DNA from: Kutzneria sp. CA-103260
Lineage (GTDB): Bacteria > Actinomycetota > Actinomycetes > Mycobacteriales > Pseudonocardiaceae
Assembly (NCBI RefSeq): GCF_018263855.1
Contig: NZ_CP073318.1
Span: 10,850,001-10,914,000 of the forward strand
Direction: 5' to 3'
Length of the DNA stretch: 64,000 nt
Under the pieces are notes generated by a model that saw only the letters and a list, made by a program, of their open reading frames with translations, ran no database searches and was not told where the DNA came from. Shown here in pieces: positions 1 through 10,744 of this stretch. The translations under genes were made by a program, and so were the position numbers. Each line of letters begins with the position of its first letter. Position 1 is the first letter of the stretch.

Positions 1-500
1 GCGACAACCTCGACATCGTCCAGAACATGTTCCTCGGCCGCGAGCGCGGCAAGTACGGCATGCTCGACGAGTCCGACATGGAGCAGGCCGCCCGCGAGAC
101 GCTGGCCTCGCTGTCGGTGCGCACGGTCAAGTCGGTGCGCACGCTGGTCGCGTCGCTGTCCGGCGGCCAGCGGCAGACCGTCGCCATCGCCAAGGCCGTG
201 CTGTGGGACAGCAAGGTCGTGCTGCTGGACGAGCCGACCGCCGCGCTGGGCGTGGCCCAGACCCGCCAGGTGCTCGACCTGGTGCGCCGGCTGGCCGACC
301 AGGGCCTGGGTGTGGTGCTGATCAGCCACAACATGAACGACGTCTTCGAGGTCGCGGACAACGTCGCGACGCTCTACCTCGGCCGCATGGTCGCCCAGCT
401 GCCGACCAAGAGCCTGACCAACACGCAGGTCGTCGAGCTGATCACCGCCGGCCGGTCCGGCGACATCGGCCTGGCCAAGCCCGAAGTCGCCACGGTCTGA
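1..500 (+). CDS. Sugar ABC transporter ATP-binding protein, C-terminal part (5' end outside window)
   Basis: Only the C-terminal part is present; the reading frame is open from base 3, so the true start lies upstream and the internal ATG at 27 is not a start. The ABC signature (LSGGQRQTVAIAKA) is followed by the Walker B segment VVLLDEPTAALG and the H-loop (LISHNMNDVFEVAD), so this is the second nucleotide-binding half of a sugar importer ATPase of the xylose/ribose type. It supplies ATP-driven uptake through the permease encoded 21 nt downstream. The substrate-binding protein is presumably upstream of the window. The sugar is inferred from family resemblance to XylG and from the ROK regulator downstream; it is not proven. 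Confidence 0.9.
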   Translation, partial: DNLDIVQNMFLGRERGKYGMLDESDMEQAARETLASLSVRTVKSVRTLVASLSGGQRQTVAIAKAVLWDSKVVLLDEPTAALGVAQTRQVLDLVRRLADQGLGVVLISHNMNDVFEVADNVATLYLGRMVAQLPTKSLTNTQVVELITAGRSGDIGLAKPEVATV

Positions 501-521
501 ACTGCAAGGGATCGCTTCGAA

Positions 522-1970
522 ATGACTGACACACCCGCCGCCGCCCCGCCGTCGGACCAGAAGCCGGCCGCGCAGGAGCAGGCCGTCGCCGACTTCGGCA
601 TCGACACCACCCGGCGTTCCACCGCCCAGGCGCTGCGCGACTACGTCGACCGCGTCCGCGGCGGCGAGCTCGGCTCGCTGCCGGCCCTGTTCGGCCTGGT
701 CGTGCTGGTGATCGTGTTCGCCGCCGCGTCCAGCTCGTTCCTCACCCTGAACAACATCGCCAACCTGCTCGCGCAGAGCGCCGGCGTCACCATCATCTCG
801 ATGGGCCTGGTGTTCGTGCTGCTGCTCGGCGAGATCGACCTGTCCGCCGGCACCGGGTCCGGCGTCGCCGCCGCCGTGCTGGCACTGCACTACGTCAAGG
901 GCGGCAACCTGCTGGCCGGCATGGGCGACACCGTCTTCGACGCGTTCGCGGTCGGCTGCGTGATCGCCATCGTGGTCTCCGTCTGGCAGCGCATCTGGCC
1001 CGGCGCCGTGCTGTCCCTGGTCGCGCTGCTGCTGATGGTGCTCGGGGTGCCGGCCAACCCGTGGATCGAGATGCTGCTGGCGGTCTGTGTCGGCACGGTC
1101 ATCGGCTGCCTCACCGGCGTGATGATCTCCAAGATCGGCATCCCGTCGTTCGTCGTGACCCTGGCGCTGTTCCTGGCCTGGGGCGGCGTGATCCTGAAGC
1201 TGATCGGCGACGGCGGCACGCTGTCCATCAGCAACGACCCGGTGCTGTTCGGCGTGGCCAACAACAACCTGGACACCCTGGGCAGCTGGATCCTGTTCGT
1301 GATCTTCGCCGGCGGCTACGCGGCCGTGGTGCTGTTCCGGCACTTCGGGCGGGTCCGCCGCGGCCTGGTGGCCCAGCCGACCACGCTGATGATGATCAAG
1401 GTCGGCGCGGTGGTCGTGCTCGGCGCGGTGGCCACCTACCTGCTCACGCTCAACCGCTCGCCCAACCCGGACCGGGTCACCATCTCCGGTGTGCCCTACG
1501 TGGTGCCGATCATCCTGGTGCTGCTGGTGGCCGGCACCTTCGTGCTGGACCGGACCAAGTACGGCCGGCACATCTACGCCGTCGGCGGCAACGCCGAGGC
1601 GGCCCGCCGCGCCGGCATCAACGTGCCCAAGATCCGGATGAGCGTGTTCGTGATCGCCTCCACCGTGTCCGCGGTCGGCGCCATCGTCTACTCGTCCAAG
1701 GTCGGCTCGGTCGACCCGAACGCCGGTGGCGGCAACGTGCTGCTGTTCGCCGTCGGCGCCGCGGTCATCGGCGGCACGTCGCTGTTCGGCGGCAAGGGCC
1801 GGATCTCCAACGCCATCATCGGTGGTTTCGTGATCGCGATCGTCAGCAACGGCCTGGGCCTGCTCGGCCAGCCCGCCGCCGTGGTCAGCATCGTCACCGG
1901 CGTGGTGCTGCTGCTGGCCGCCACCGTCGACGCGGTGTCGCGCCGGCGGGCCAAGGCGACCGGTCACTAG
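522..1970 (+). CDS. Sugar ABC transporter permease (XylH-like)
   Basis: 482-residue polytopic membrane protein of the branched-chain/sugar permease family (BPD_transp_2). A soluble N-terminal tail of about 50 residues precedes many hydrophobic segments. The family segment GEIDLSAGTGSG lies near residue 110, and the late loop near residue 350 reads YGRHIYAVGGNAEAARRAGI, as in XylH/RbsC proteins. It forms the membrane channel for the ATPase encoded just upstream (21 nt gap, same strand). Length is in the XylH range, longer than RbsC. The ATG start gives a short Ser/Ala/Pro-rich N-terminus. Xylose as substrate is an inference from the subfamily. Confidence 0.9.
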   Translation: MTDTPAAAPPSDQKPAAQEQAVADFGIDTTRRSTAQALRDYVDRVRGGELGSLPALFGLVVLVIVFAAASSSFLTLNNIANLLAQSAGVTIISMGLVFVLLLGEIDLSAGTGSGVAAAVLALHYVKGGNLLAGMGDTVFDAFAVGCVIAIVVSVWQRIWPGAVLSLVALLLMVLGVPANPWIEMLLAVCVGTVIGCLTGVMISKIGIPSFVVTLALFLAWGGVILKLIGDGGTLSISNDPVLFGVANNNLDTLGSWILFVIFAGGYAAVVLFRHFGRVRRGLVAQPTTLMMIKVGAVVVLGAVATYLLTLNRSPNPDRVTISGVPYVVPIILVLLVAGTFVLDRTKYGRHIYAVGGNAEAARRAGINVPKIRMSVFVIASTVSAVGAIVYSSKVGSVDPNAGGGNVLLFAVGAAVIGGTSLFGGKGRISNAIIGGFVIAIVSNGLGLLGQPAAVVSIVTGVVLLLAATVDAVSRRRAKATGH

Positions 1971-2000
1971 CAGCTCCGACGGGGCACGAAGGGGTGTGCG

Positions 2001-3170
2001 GTGAGCGGTCCGCCAACCGCGGGTACACGTCCCGACGAGGTCCGCAGGCACAACCGGACCGCCCTGCTGCGCCGCCTGCACGTCGGCGGGCCGTGCACCA
2101 GGGCGGAACTGGCCGCTGAGCTGGGGCTCAACCGGAGCACGATCAAGGCTCTGGTGGACGGCCTGGCCGACGCCGGCGTGGTGGTCGAGCAGGTCTCGGC
2201 CAAGCGCACCGGCGCCGGCCGGCCGTCGCTGCTGGTGCTGCCGCAGCCGCGGTCGCTGTGGGTGCTGGCCGTCGACGTCGGCGTGGAGCAGACCACGGTG
2301 GCCGCCGTCGGCTTCGGCGGCGAGGTGCTCGGCACCCGGGGCTGGACGCTGCCCCGGGGCGCCGGGTCGCCCGACGACCTGCTGGCCAAGGTCGGCACCG
2401 CCGGCCGTCGGCTGGCCGAGCGGATCGGGTCCGAGCCGGTCGGGGTTGGCGTGTCGGTGCCCGGCGTCGTCCGGCGGGACGGTTTCGTGCACGAGGCGCC
2501 CAACCTGCACTGGGCCGGCGTGCCGGTGGGGGAGCGGCTGTCCGCCGCCCTGCACCGGCCGGTGCTGGTCGGCAACGACGCCGAGCTCGGGGCGCTGGCC
2601 GAGCACACCCGCGGCGTGGCCACCGAGGCCGCCGACATGGTGTTCGTGTCGGTGGACGTCGGGGTCGGCGGCGGGGTCATCTCCGAGCGGGCCGCCCTGC
2701 GCGGCAGCGGGGGTTACGTCGGCGAGCTCGGGCACATGGTCGTGCGGCCCGACGGGCGGCCCTGCTACTGCGGCTGCCAGGGCTGCTGGGAGACCGAGGT
2801 CGGCGAGGACGCCCTGTGCCGGGCGCTGGGCATCCCCGAGAGCTCGCCGCGGGAGGCCGTCGTCGGCGAGCTGCGTGCCCTGGCCGACGAGCCCCAGGCG
2901 GCGCTGAGCCGTCTTCGGGAGTTCACCGACTGGCTGGGCATCGGCCTGATCAACATCGTCAACCTGCTGGGGCCGCAGCTGGTGGTGCTGGGCGACCTGC
3001 TGGCCGCCCTGCCCGACGCCGTCGTCAACGAGGCCGCCGAGACCGTGCGGGAGCGCAGCCTGGTCAGCCGGGCCGTCGGCGGCATCCAGATCGTGGCCTC
3101 CCCACTGGGCAAGGAAGCCAAGATCATCGGCGCCGCCGAGCTGGCCTTCCAACAGGCCCTATCCGGCTAG
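2001..3170 (+). CDS. ROK family transcriptional regulator
   Basis: 389 residues. An N-terminal winged helix-turn-helix (about residues 10-75, with RAELAAELGLNRSTIKALVD) is fused to a ROK sugar-kinase-like domain that begins with VDVGVEQTTVAAVGF. The ROK zinc site is visible as CYCGCQGCWE near residue 255. Such proteins (XylR/NagC type) repress sugar operons and release DNA on binding a sugar. It starts 30 nt after the permease gene on the same strand, so it probably senses the sugar carried by that transporter and controls the operon. GTG start. The operon ends at a 53-nt hairpin. Confidence 0.9.
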   Translation: MSGPPTAGTRPDEVRRHNRTALLRRLHVGGPCTRAELAAELGLNRSTIKALVDGLADAGVVVEQVSAKRTGAGRPSLLVLPQPRSLWVLAVDVGVEQTTVAAVGFGGEVLGTRGWTLPRGAGSPDDLLAKVGTAGRRLAERIGSEPVGVGVSVPGVVRRDGFVHEAPNLHWAGVPVGERLSAALHRPVLVGNDAELGALAEHTRGVATEAADMVFVSVDVGVGGGVISERAALRGSGGYVGELGHMVVRPDGRPCYCGCQGCWETEVGEDALCRALGIPESSPREAVVGELRALADEPQAALSRLREFTDWLGIGLINIVNLLGPQLVVLGDLLAALPDAVVNEAAETVRERSLVSRAVGGIQIVASPLGKEAKIIGAAELAFQQALSG

Positions 3171-3178
3171 CGACTTGT

Positions 3179-3231
3179 GTCATGAAGGGCCCCATCCTCA
3201 TGTTGAACGTGAGGATGGGGCCCTTCATGAC
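3179..3231. repeat. 53-nt palindromic hairpin, copy 1, between convergent genes
   Basis: Two 26-nt arms flank a single central G; the arms pair at 25 of 26 positions. The outer part begins GTCATGAAGGGCCCC. It lies 9 nt after the ROK stop codon and faces a convergent gene. Near-identical elements are at 14295-14347 and 48048-48100, also between convergent genes. Most likely a bidirectional transcription terminator, although no T-tract follows. Confidence 0.85.
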
Positions 3232-3250
3232 GGTTGGTCGGGGTAGCGAA

Positions 3251-3280
3251 GAGGCGCGGGCCCACACCGGCCCGCGCCTC
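3251..3280 (-). terminator. Hairpin after the DUF7455 gene
   Basis: GAGGCGCGGG pairs with CCCGCGCCTC around a short loop, 50 nt downstream of the minus-strand DUF7455 stop codon and next to the 53-nt palindrome. It looks like a factor-independent terminator without a U-tract, as is common in high-GC actinobacteria. Confidence 0.5.
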
Positions 3281-3330
3281 TCGTTCGCCTATGGATTTGG
3301 GTTCGTCTGCCCCGTTCGGACCCTGTGGGC

Positions 3331-3510
3331 TCAGCCCTGCTGGATCTCGGCCGAGAGCTCACGCAGCTTGGCGTTGTGCTCGCGGGCGTGGTGGCCGCAG
3401 AACAGGAGCTCGCCTCCGGACGGGAGAATGGCGCGTACCTGAGCGGCTGCGCCGCACCGGTCGCAGCGGTCGACAGCGGTCAGCTCGGGGCGGGTGAGCA
3501 AGGTCGTCAT
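3331..3510 (-). CDS. Small zinc-ribbon-like DUF7455 protein
   Basis: 59 residues starting MTTLLTRPELTAVDRCDRCG. One CxxC pair (CDRC) and a later C-x-x-H-x-x-E/H cluster (FCGHHAREHN) suggest a single metal site. The start at 3510 is chosen over upstream in-frame starts because GGAGGGAG sits about 6 nt before this ATG and homologous proteins begin with MTTLL. The family is conserved in actinobacteria, often near the principal sigma factor gene, but its function is unknown. It is convergent with the ROK gene. Confidence 0.8.
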   Translation of the reverse strand: MTTLLTRPELTAVDRCDRCGAAAQVRAILPSGGELLFCGHHAREHNAKLRELSAEIQQG

Positions 3511-4145
3511 GGAAATCTCCCTCCGTCCCGGCACCGGGTGCTTCCGGTGCCTACTACAGCTGCGACCACCGGCCTCCGGGTCGCCGCCCGTCGGTCTCCT
3601 GGTGCTCGCTGCCATCACTCTTGCAGACGTTCGGCGCCTCGTCGGTGTTCCCGACCGTCGTGGCGACGCCCGTCACGTGAGATGCACCCGGATGTAGCAA
3701 GCCACACTCCGTGACATCCCACCCTGTCGATGGTCCGTTGCCGGAGCCCTCGCCAGGTCCCGAGGAGGTTACGTTTTGTCGTCGGATCGGGTCCAACATG
3801 ACTCACCGCAACGAACTCAGGTACTCAAGCTACGTCAGCGAACCACGACCGGGTTCGTATCGCCACCCCTGTTGTGGGATGAGTCACACTACAGAGCGTA
3901 AGATTCGCTTCTGGCGAACAACCGCCCGCACCCCGTTTTCAGCCCCCGTGAGCCCTCCAGCCCCCGCCCCCGGTTTTGCGCCCCTCGAGACGGCGTGACG
4001 GCGTCCCACGGGCCAACTGGGGGCCACGAACGACCATCGCCGAGGTGAACGCCCCACCTCAAGTGGATCTAGGGGAGTGGCCGGACGGCGAACGCCCCGT
4101 CCGGCCGAAGGGCCGAACGGGGCGTTCGAGTCGAACCGGGACCGC
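3511..4145. other. Intergenic region between DUF7455 and sigA, no gene supported
   Basis: 635 bp lie upstream of the minus-strand DUF7455 gene and downstream of the minus-strand sigA gene. Short open frames here lack ribosome sites and family resemblance. The DUF7455 promoter should lie in the first 150 bp or so; no clear -35/-10 pair was picked out. The sigA terminator hairpin occupies 4090-4127. Confidence 0.5.
4090..4127 (-). terminator. sigA terminator hairpin
   Basis: GAACGCCCCGT (4090-4100) pairs perfectly with ACGGGGCGTTC (4117-4127), 19 nt after the sigA stop codon; the 16-nt loop itself contains CCGGCC/GGCCG complementarity. Confidence 0.7.
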
Positions 4146-5480
<1,335 letters not shown>

Positions 5481-5706
5481 GTACGCCCTTTCGCGACGGT
5501 CCTTCACGGCAGGCCGAAGGGCGCGAACCTCGGCCGCCAGGGGGTTTCGGGGGAGCACCCGGGCGGTTGCTGACCGTGGGCGCTGTTCCATTGTAACGAC
5601 GAAGGCCGTGCCGCGTTGCCGCCACACGGCCTCCGACGGGCCCTTTTTCCGTGTTCCCGCAGGTAGATCGCCGGAACACGATTCGGTCAGTTTTTTCGAG
5701 GTACCA

Positions 5707-6468
<762 letters not shown>

Positions 6469-6572
6469 CCGTCGGACCCTTCCTACTCGATTCAGTCCGC
6501 TGCCAGTCCTCGACCCAGAGCGGGTCTTCGGGAGTGTGCGCAGACCCTAACGTGTGTGGTTCGGTTGGCGGC

Positions 6573-7379
6573 GTGCTAGCCGCTGAATCCGAGGAACTCG
6601 TCAGGATCGCCGTCACCGTCGGGGCCGAGGCCGCCGAGTTGGTCCGCGACGCCCGCGATCACGCTGTCACCCAGGTGGACACCAAGTCCAGTGAAACCGA
6701 CGTGGTGACCGCCGCGGACCGCGCGTCCGAACAATTGGTCCGCGACCGTTTGGCCCAACTGCGCCCCGGCGAGCCCGTGCTGGGCGAGGAGGAGGGCGGG
6801 ACCTCGTCGACGGACGGCCTGGTGTGGGTGGTCGACCCGATCGACGGCACCGTCAACTACCTCTACGGCCACCCCTGGTACGCGGTGTCGATCGCGGCCC
6901 AGCTGGACGGGGTGTCGGTGGCCGGCGCGGTGATCGAGCCGGTCTCCGGCCGGGTCTGGACGGCCGCCCGGGGCGGCGGCGCCTTCCTGGACGGCAAACC
7001 GCTGCGCGCCGCCGCGACCACCCGGCTGGAGCTGTCGCTGCTGGGGACCGGTTTCTCCTACGACCACGCCCGGCGGCTGCGGCAGGCGGAGGCGATCGGC
7101 CGGATGCTGGGCCGGGTGCGGGACATCCGCCGCTGCGGGGCGGCCTCGCTGGACCTGTGCGCGGTCGCGGCCGGCTGGGAGGACGCCTACGTCGAGCACG
7201 GCCTGCACCGCTGGGACTGGGCCGCCGGCGGGCTCATCGCCGAGGAGGCGGGCGCCGTCGTGCGGTTCCCCGGCGAGGACCATGACGGCCTGGGCGCGGA
7301 GGCGACGTTCGCGGCCGCGCCCGGCATCGCCGACCAGCTCAGGGCCGCCCTCGCGGAGAGCGGCTTCGGCAAGGTCTGA
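6573..7379 (+). CDS. suhB: Inositol monophosphatase family protein (SuhB-like)
   Basis: 268 residues. The Mg-dependent phosphatase motifs are complete: GEPVLGEEEGG supplies the first metal-binding Glu pair, WVVDPIDGTVNYLYG the DPIDGT core, and HRWDWAAGGLIAEEAGA the C-terminal WDxAAG site. It probably dephosphorylates inositol-1-phosphate or related sugar phosphates. The GTG at 6573 gives VLAAESEELVRIA; in-frame codons further upstream would run into the ppgK leader and add residues without family similarity. Divergent from ppgK. A structured repeat element begins 24 nt after its stop codon. Confidence 0.9.
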   Translation: MLAAESEELVRIAVTVGAEAAELVRDARDHAVTQVDTKSSETDVVTAADRASEQLVRDRLAQLRPGEPVLGEEEGGTSSTDGLVWVVDPIDGTVNYLYGHPWYAVSIAAQLDGVSVAGAVIEPVSGRVWTAARGGGAFLDGKPLRAAATTRLELSLLGTGFSYDHARRLRQAEAIGRMLGRVRDIRRCGAASLDLCAVAAGWEDAYVEHGLHRWDWAAGGLIAEEAGAVVRFPGEDHDGLGAEATFAAAPGIADQLRAALAESGFGKV

Positions 7380-7402
7380 CCTGCCTTGGCAACGGATCGC
7401 GA

Positions 7403-7528
7403 GGCCCCGCCGATGCTTCGCACGGTTGCTGGATTTCACCCACCACCAAGCCGACGCGGCGGGTGAAATCCAGCAAGGGCGAGGCATCGGCTACCCGGGG
7501 GCCGAGCCGCGACGCCGAAGGCGGCGCC
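7403..7528. repeat. Structured repeat element B, copy 1
   Basis: Begins GGCCCCGCCGATGCTTCGCA. A perfect 16-bp stem is formed by TTGCTGGATTTCACCC and GGGTGAAATCCAGCAA around a roughly 20-nt loop, with an outer GCCGATGC/GCATCGGC pairing. A smaller hairpin (CGCCG-AAGG-CGGCG, 7513-7526) follows directly before the cei stop codon at 7531. Copy 2 is at 21209-21358; stems differ between copies in a base-pair-preserving way while the loop (CCACCA..AAGCC.ACGCGGCG) is kept. May act as a terminator here, since suhB and cei are convergent. Confidence 0.8.
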
Positions 7529-7530
7529 GA

Positions 7531-8241
7531 TTAACAGTGCACAGCGCGGGCAGCGTTGATGAGGTCGATGCTCACCGGGGCCTGGCCGGTCGGCTGGGAC
7601 AGCTGCCCGCCCTGGGCCGGCGGCTGCTTCTGGGCCCACGTGGCCAGCTCCTGGAGCACCTGCTTGGCGCTGGAGTTGACCCGGAACTCGTCGTACTTCT
7701 TGCCCACGACCAGGTCGACGGTGCCGTCCTGGCGCTCGTCGCGGACCAGCTCCGCGCACGGCTCCAGAATGCTGAGTGTTCGGGCGCCGGCGGCGCCGTT
7801 GGGGCCGAACCGGATCTGGCCCCGGCAGTTCAGGTCGCTGGCCGGGTACACCGGGTCGCTCGCCGGGGCGCCGGCGCTGGCGAAGCCGGCCTGCAGCACC
7901 GCGGAGTTCACGATCGCCGCCTGGTTGCGGGTCTCGCCGCCGTTGTAGACCCGCACCTGGACCTGGGCGGCCGGGGCGGGCGCGGTCTTGTCCAGCGCGT
8001 CGTGGGACAGCACGTCGCCCAGCTTGGGGGCGGGCGTGGCCGGCGGGGCCGATCCGACCGGCAGCGGCCCGGGGGCGTTGCAGCGCACGGCCGCGTCCAC
8101 GTCGTCGTCGGTGTTGATGACCTTCACCCAGACGAAGCCCGCGACGACCACCAGGATGATGAACAGGACGAGGGCGGGCCACGGCCGCCGCTTGCGATAA
8201 AGCGGCTTCCCCTTCCCTCTGACCCCGACTGGCGCAGTCAC
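7531..8241 (-). CDS. cei: Envelope integrity protein Cei (LytR C-terminal domain protein)
   Basis: 236 residues from a GTG with GGAGG about 8 nt upstream. A basic cytoplasmic N-terminus (GKGKPLYRKRRPWP) leads into one transmembrane helix (about residues 21-39). The extracytoplasmic part carries a LytR_C domain, including VQVRVYNGGETRNQAAIVNS. Homologues of Rv2700 are needed for normal cell-envelope permeability and virulence in mycobacteria; the biochemical role is not settled. Its place between suhB and the DUF4193 gene is conserved. It is convergent with suhB, with repeat element B ending 2 nt before its stop codon. Confidence 0.88.
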   Translation of the reverse strand: MTAPVGVRGKGKPLYRKRRPWPALVLFIILVVVAGFVWVKVINTDDDVDAAVRCNAPGPLPVGSAPPATPAPKLGDVLSHDALDKTAPAPAAQVQVRVYNGGETRNQAAIVNSAVLQAGFASAGAPASDPVYPASDLNCRGQIRFGPNGAAGARTLSILEPCAELVRDERQDGTVDLVVGKKYDEFRVNSSAKQVLQELATWAQKQPPAQGGQLSQPTGQAPVSIDLINAARAVHC

Positions 8242-8755
8242 GTCCCCGCCCTCCTTGACCCCGACCGACGCGACGCGTCGCAAGTGGTGCACACCCCTGT
8301 ACCTGGACCGTCGCCTGTGATCAGCCTAGGCGTTACGGCCGACCGGCGTCGGTCGACTCCGTCGTCCGTGTCCGGTCCGTGTCGCGGTGCCGCCCCCGAT
8401 CGCGCCCCGCGATCGGCCGTGCGCGTACCGTCAGCACAGCTCAGGGGCGATCGCATCACGCCTGGGCCGCGCGGGCAAGGGGTTTCCCGGTGGAATTCCC
8501 CCGTGAACGGGGCCGATCCCGCCTGGTAGGACCACGGATGGGTGAGTGTGTGCATGAACCCTTGCGCAGTGGGCTATCATCCCTCCGCTCCGGGCCACTG
8601 TGGGTGCGGCTGAAAATCGATGAACGATCACTGGGTGGCAGCCGGCACGGAGCGAGACCACCGTCACTTCCGACGGCGGGCACAAACAGGGGCCCTGGAA
8701 CGTTGACCAGCGGCACGAACACAGTCTGAATGTTGACTGCAGGGGTGAAAGAAGT
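8242..8755. other. Divergent intergenic region cei/DUF4193
   Basis: 514 bp separate the divergent cei and DUF4193 genes and must hold both promoters. A perfect short hairpin is visible (CCGATCGCG at 8396-8404, CGCGATCGG at 8408-8416). No convincing coding frame or recognisable RNA was found. Confidence 0.5.
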
Positions 8756-9055
8756 ATGGCGACCGACTACGACGCTCCGCGCCGGAGCCAGGACGACGAC
8801 CTGGCCGAGGACTCCCTCGAGGAGTTGAAGGCGCGGCGCAACGAGACGCAGTCCGGCGTGGTCGACGTCGATGTGGATGCACCGGATGAGAACTTCGAGT
8901 TGCCAGGCGCCGACCTGTCGAACGAGGAACTTACCGTCAAGGTGCTGCCGAAGCAGGCTGACGAGTTCACCTGTTCCAGCTGTTTCCTGGTGCACCACCG
9001 GAGTCGACTGGCCGAGGAGCACAACGGGCAGTTGATCTGCCGGGACTGCGCCTGA
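8756..9055 (+). CDS. DUF4193 family zinc-binding protein
   Basis: 99 residues. The N-terminal half is strongly acidic and starts MATDYDAPRRSQDDDLAEDS; the C-terminal half carries two Cys pairs, CSSC and CRDC, spaced as in a zinc ribbon. This is the Rv2699c family, present across actinobacteria and of unknown function. Small size, acidity and a metal knuckle are compatible with a regulatory or polymerase-associated partner, but that is a guess. Conserved neighbours are cei and the DUF3093 gene. Confidence 0.88.
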   Translation: MATDYDAPRRSQDDDLAEDSLEELKARRNETQSGVVDVDVDAPDENFELPGADLSNEELTVKVLPKQADEFTCSSCFLVHHRSRLAEEHNGQLICRDCA

Positions 9056-9124
9056 GCGAACGCGACCGGCCGGCGCGCGGGAGGCGCCCGGCGCCGTCGG
9101 CGCGAGGCTCAGGCGTTCTGGGGG

Positions 9125-9598
9125 TCAGTTGTGCTGCAGTACGGCGGCCAGCTTGTCCGCGTTGCGGACGCTGAACAGCCAGTACGGGGTCGGATCCGCC
9201 GGGTCGTTGAGGTAGACCCGGAGGACCGGCCCGACCCAGCCGCGGTGCGAGACGAACGCGGTGGGGTCCAGGTCCGGGCCGAGCGCCTTGCGCTTGGCCT
9301 TGGCCGGGATGACCTCGACCTCGTCGATGAAGCGCAGTGGCACGTGGGCGTCGCCCACCCACAGCTCGTCGTCGACGACCTTCACGGTGGCCCGGCCCAG
9401 CCACAGCATCACGCCCACCACCAGCGGGATCGTGATGACGTAGGGCAGCCATGCCCGCACGCCGGGGTAGCCCATGTGCACCTCGGCGGCCATCAGCACG
9501 GCCGCGACGACCGGCAGCGGCCAGCCCCACCACGGCACGTACAGCCGCTCCGCGAACACCGGCTTGGTCTTTGCCACCGCACTCACGCTCTCGGTCAC
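9125..9598 (-). CDS. DUF3093 membrane protein
   Basis: 157 residues. Two closely spaced hydrophobic helices near the N-terminus (around LPVVAAVLMAAEVHMG and LPYVITIPLVVGVMLWLG) are followed by a cytoplasmic PH-like domain in which WVGDAHVPLRFIDEVEVIP is recognisable. Homologous to Rv2698, of unknown function. It is divergent from dut, whose start is only 24 nt away, so the two share a promoter region, as in mycobacteria. Confidence 0.85.
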   Translation of the reverse strand: MTESVSAVAKTKPVFAERLYVPWWGWPLPVVAAVLMAAEVHMGYPGVRAWLPYVITIPLVVGVMLWLGRATVKVVDDELWVGDAHVPLRFIDEVEVIPAKAKRKALGPDLDPTAFVSHRGWVGPVLRVYLNDPADPTPYWLFSVRNADKLAAVLQHN

Positions 9599-9622
9599 GG
9601 CACCAGGGTAGTGTCACGCGCC

Positions 9623-10090
9623 GTGTCCAGCGTGCAGGTCCTCCTCTCCCGAATCGATCCCGGCGTTCCGGTGCCGTCCTATGCCACCGCCGGCGACGCC
9701 GGCGTGGATCTTGTGACGACCGCCGACGTGGTCATCGAGCCCGGCGAGCGCGCCGTGGTCGGCACCGGTGTGGCGATCGCGCTGCCGGTGGGTTACGCCG
9801 GATTCGTGCACCCCCGCTCCGGGCTGGCCGCCCGGGTGGGCCTGAGCGTGGTGAACACGCCCGGCACCATCGACGCGGGCTACCGCGGCGAGATCCGGGT
9901 GTGCCTGATCAACCACGATCTCCGCGAGCCGATCCAGCTGCGCCGGGGCGACCGGATCGCGCAGCTGGTCGTGCAGCGCGTCGAGCACGTGGCCTTCACG
10001 GAGGTCGCCGAGCTGCCCGAGTCCGAGCGCGGCGTCGGCGGCTACGGATCGACCGGCGGGCACGCGGTGCTCACAGGCACGAAGGAGTAA
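9623..10090 (+). CDS. dut: dUTP diphosphatase (dUTPase)
   Basis: 155 residues. All trimeric dUTPase motifs are present: GDAGVDL (1), HPRSGLA (2), GTIDAGYRGEI (3, with the catalytic Asp), RGDRIAQLVVQ (4) and the flexible C-terminal GGYGSTGGH (5). It hydrolyses dUTP to dUMP and pyrophosphate, keeping uracil out of DNA and feeding dTMP synthesis. The GTG at 9623 gives a length matching M. tuberculosis Dut; another GTG four codons upstream is possible. The DUF3710 gene follows after 6 nt. Confidence 0.97.
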   Translation: MSSVQVLLSRIDPGVPVPSYATAGDAGVDLVTTADVVIEPGERAVVGTGVAIALPVGYAGFVHPRSGLAARVGLSVVNTPGTIDAGYRGEIRVCLINHDLREPIQLRRGDRIAQLVVQRVEHVAFTEVAELPESERGVGGYGSTGGHAVLTGTKE

Positions 10091-10096
10091 CGAGGA

Positions 10097-10741
10097 ATGT
10101 TCGGCAAGCGCGGCAAGCGCGGGCGGCACCATGTCAACAAGGACTCCGGCCGCCTGGGGGTGCCGAACTACGACGAGGCCGAGGAGCCCGTCGAGGTCGA
10201 GGCCGCGACCAGCGGCCCGTTCGACGAGGCCGACGAGCCCGCCGACGGGCTGTCCCGGCTCGACCTGGGCTCGGTGCGGGTTCCGGTGCCCGAAGGGGCG
10301 CAGTTGCAGGTCGAGGTCGACCCGTCGGGTCCGGTCCGCGCCGTGCACCTGGTGACGCCCATCGGCCAGATCACCGTCAGCGCCTACGCCGCGCCGCGGA
10401 CCGGCGGCCTGTGGCCGGAGATCTCCGAGGAGCTGGTCACCCAGCTGCGCGGCGACGGGGCACGGGTGATCAAGGAGGCCGGCGAGTGGGGGACCGAGCT
10501 GGCCGCCACCGCCAACAACGTGGTGCTCCGCTTCATCGGCGTCGACGGTCCGCGGTGGATGCTGCGGGGCGTGGTCGCCGGGCCCGGTGAGCACAACGTG
10601 ATGGCCTCCGAACTGCTGCGCAACGTCGTCCGGGGCACCGTCGTGGTCCGCGGCGTCGCCCCGCAGCCGGTGCGCACGCCGCTGCCGGTCGAGCTGCCGC
10701 CGGCCATCGCCCAGCACATCCAGGCCCAGCAGCAGGGCTGA
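10097..10741 (+). CDS. DUF3710 domain-containing protein
   Basis: 214 residues with a basic N-terminus (MFGKRGKRGRHHVNK), an acidic linker (about residues 28-55) and then a conserved domain that includes GLWPEISEELVTQLRGDGA and GVDGPRWMLRGVVAGP. Homologue of Rv2696c; function unknown. It lies 6 nt after dut and is probably cotranscribed. No signal peptide or membrane segment is seen, so it should be cytoplasmic. Confidence 0.88.
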   Translation: MFGKRGKRGRHHVNKDSGRLGVPNYDEAEEPVEVEAATSGPFDEADEPADGLSRLDLGSVRVPVPEGAQLQVEVDPSGPVRAVHLVTPIGQITVSAYAAPRTGGLWPEISEELVTQLRGDGARVIKEAGEWGTELAATANNVVLRFIGVDGPRWMLRGVVAGPGEHNVMASELLRNVVRGTVVVRGVAPQPVRTPLPVELPPAIAQHIQAQQQG

Positions 10742-10744
10742 CCC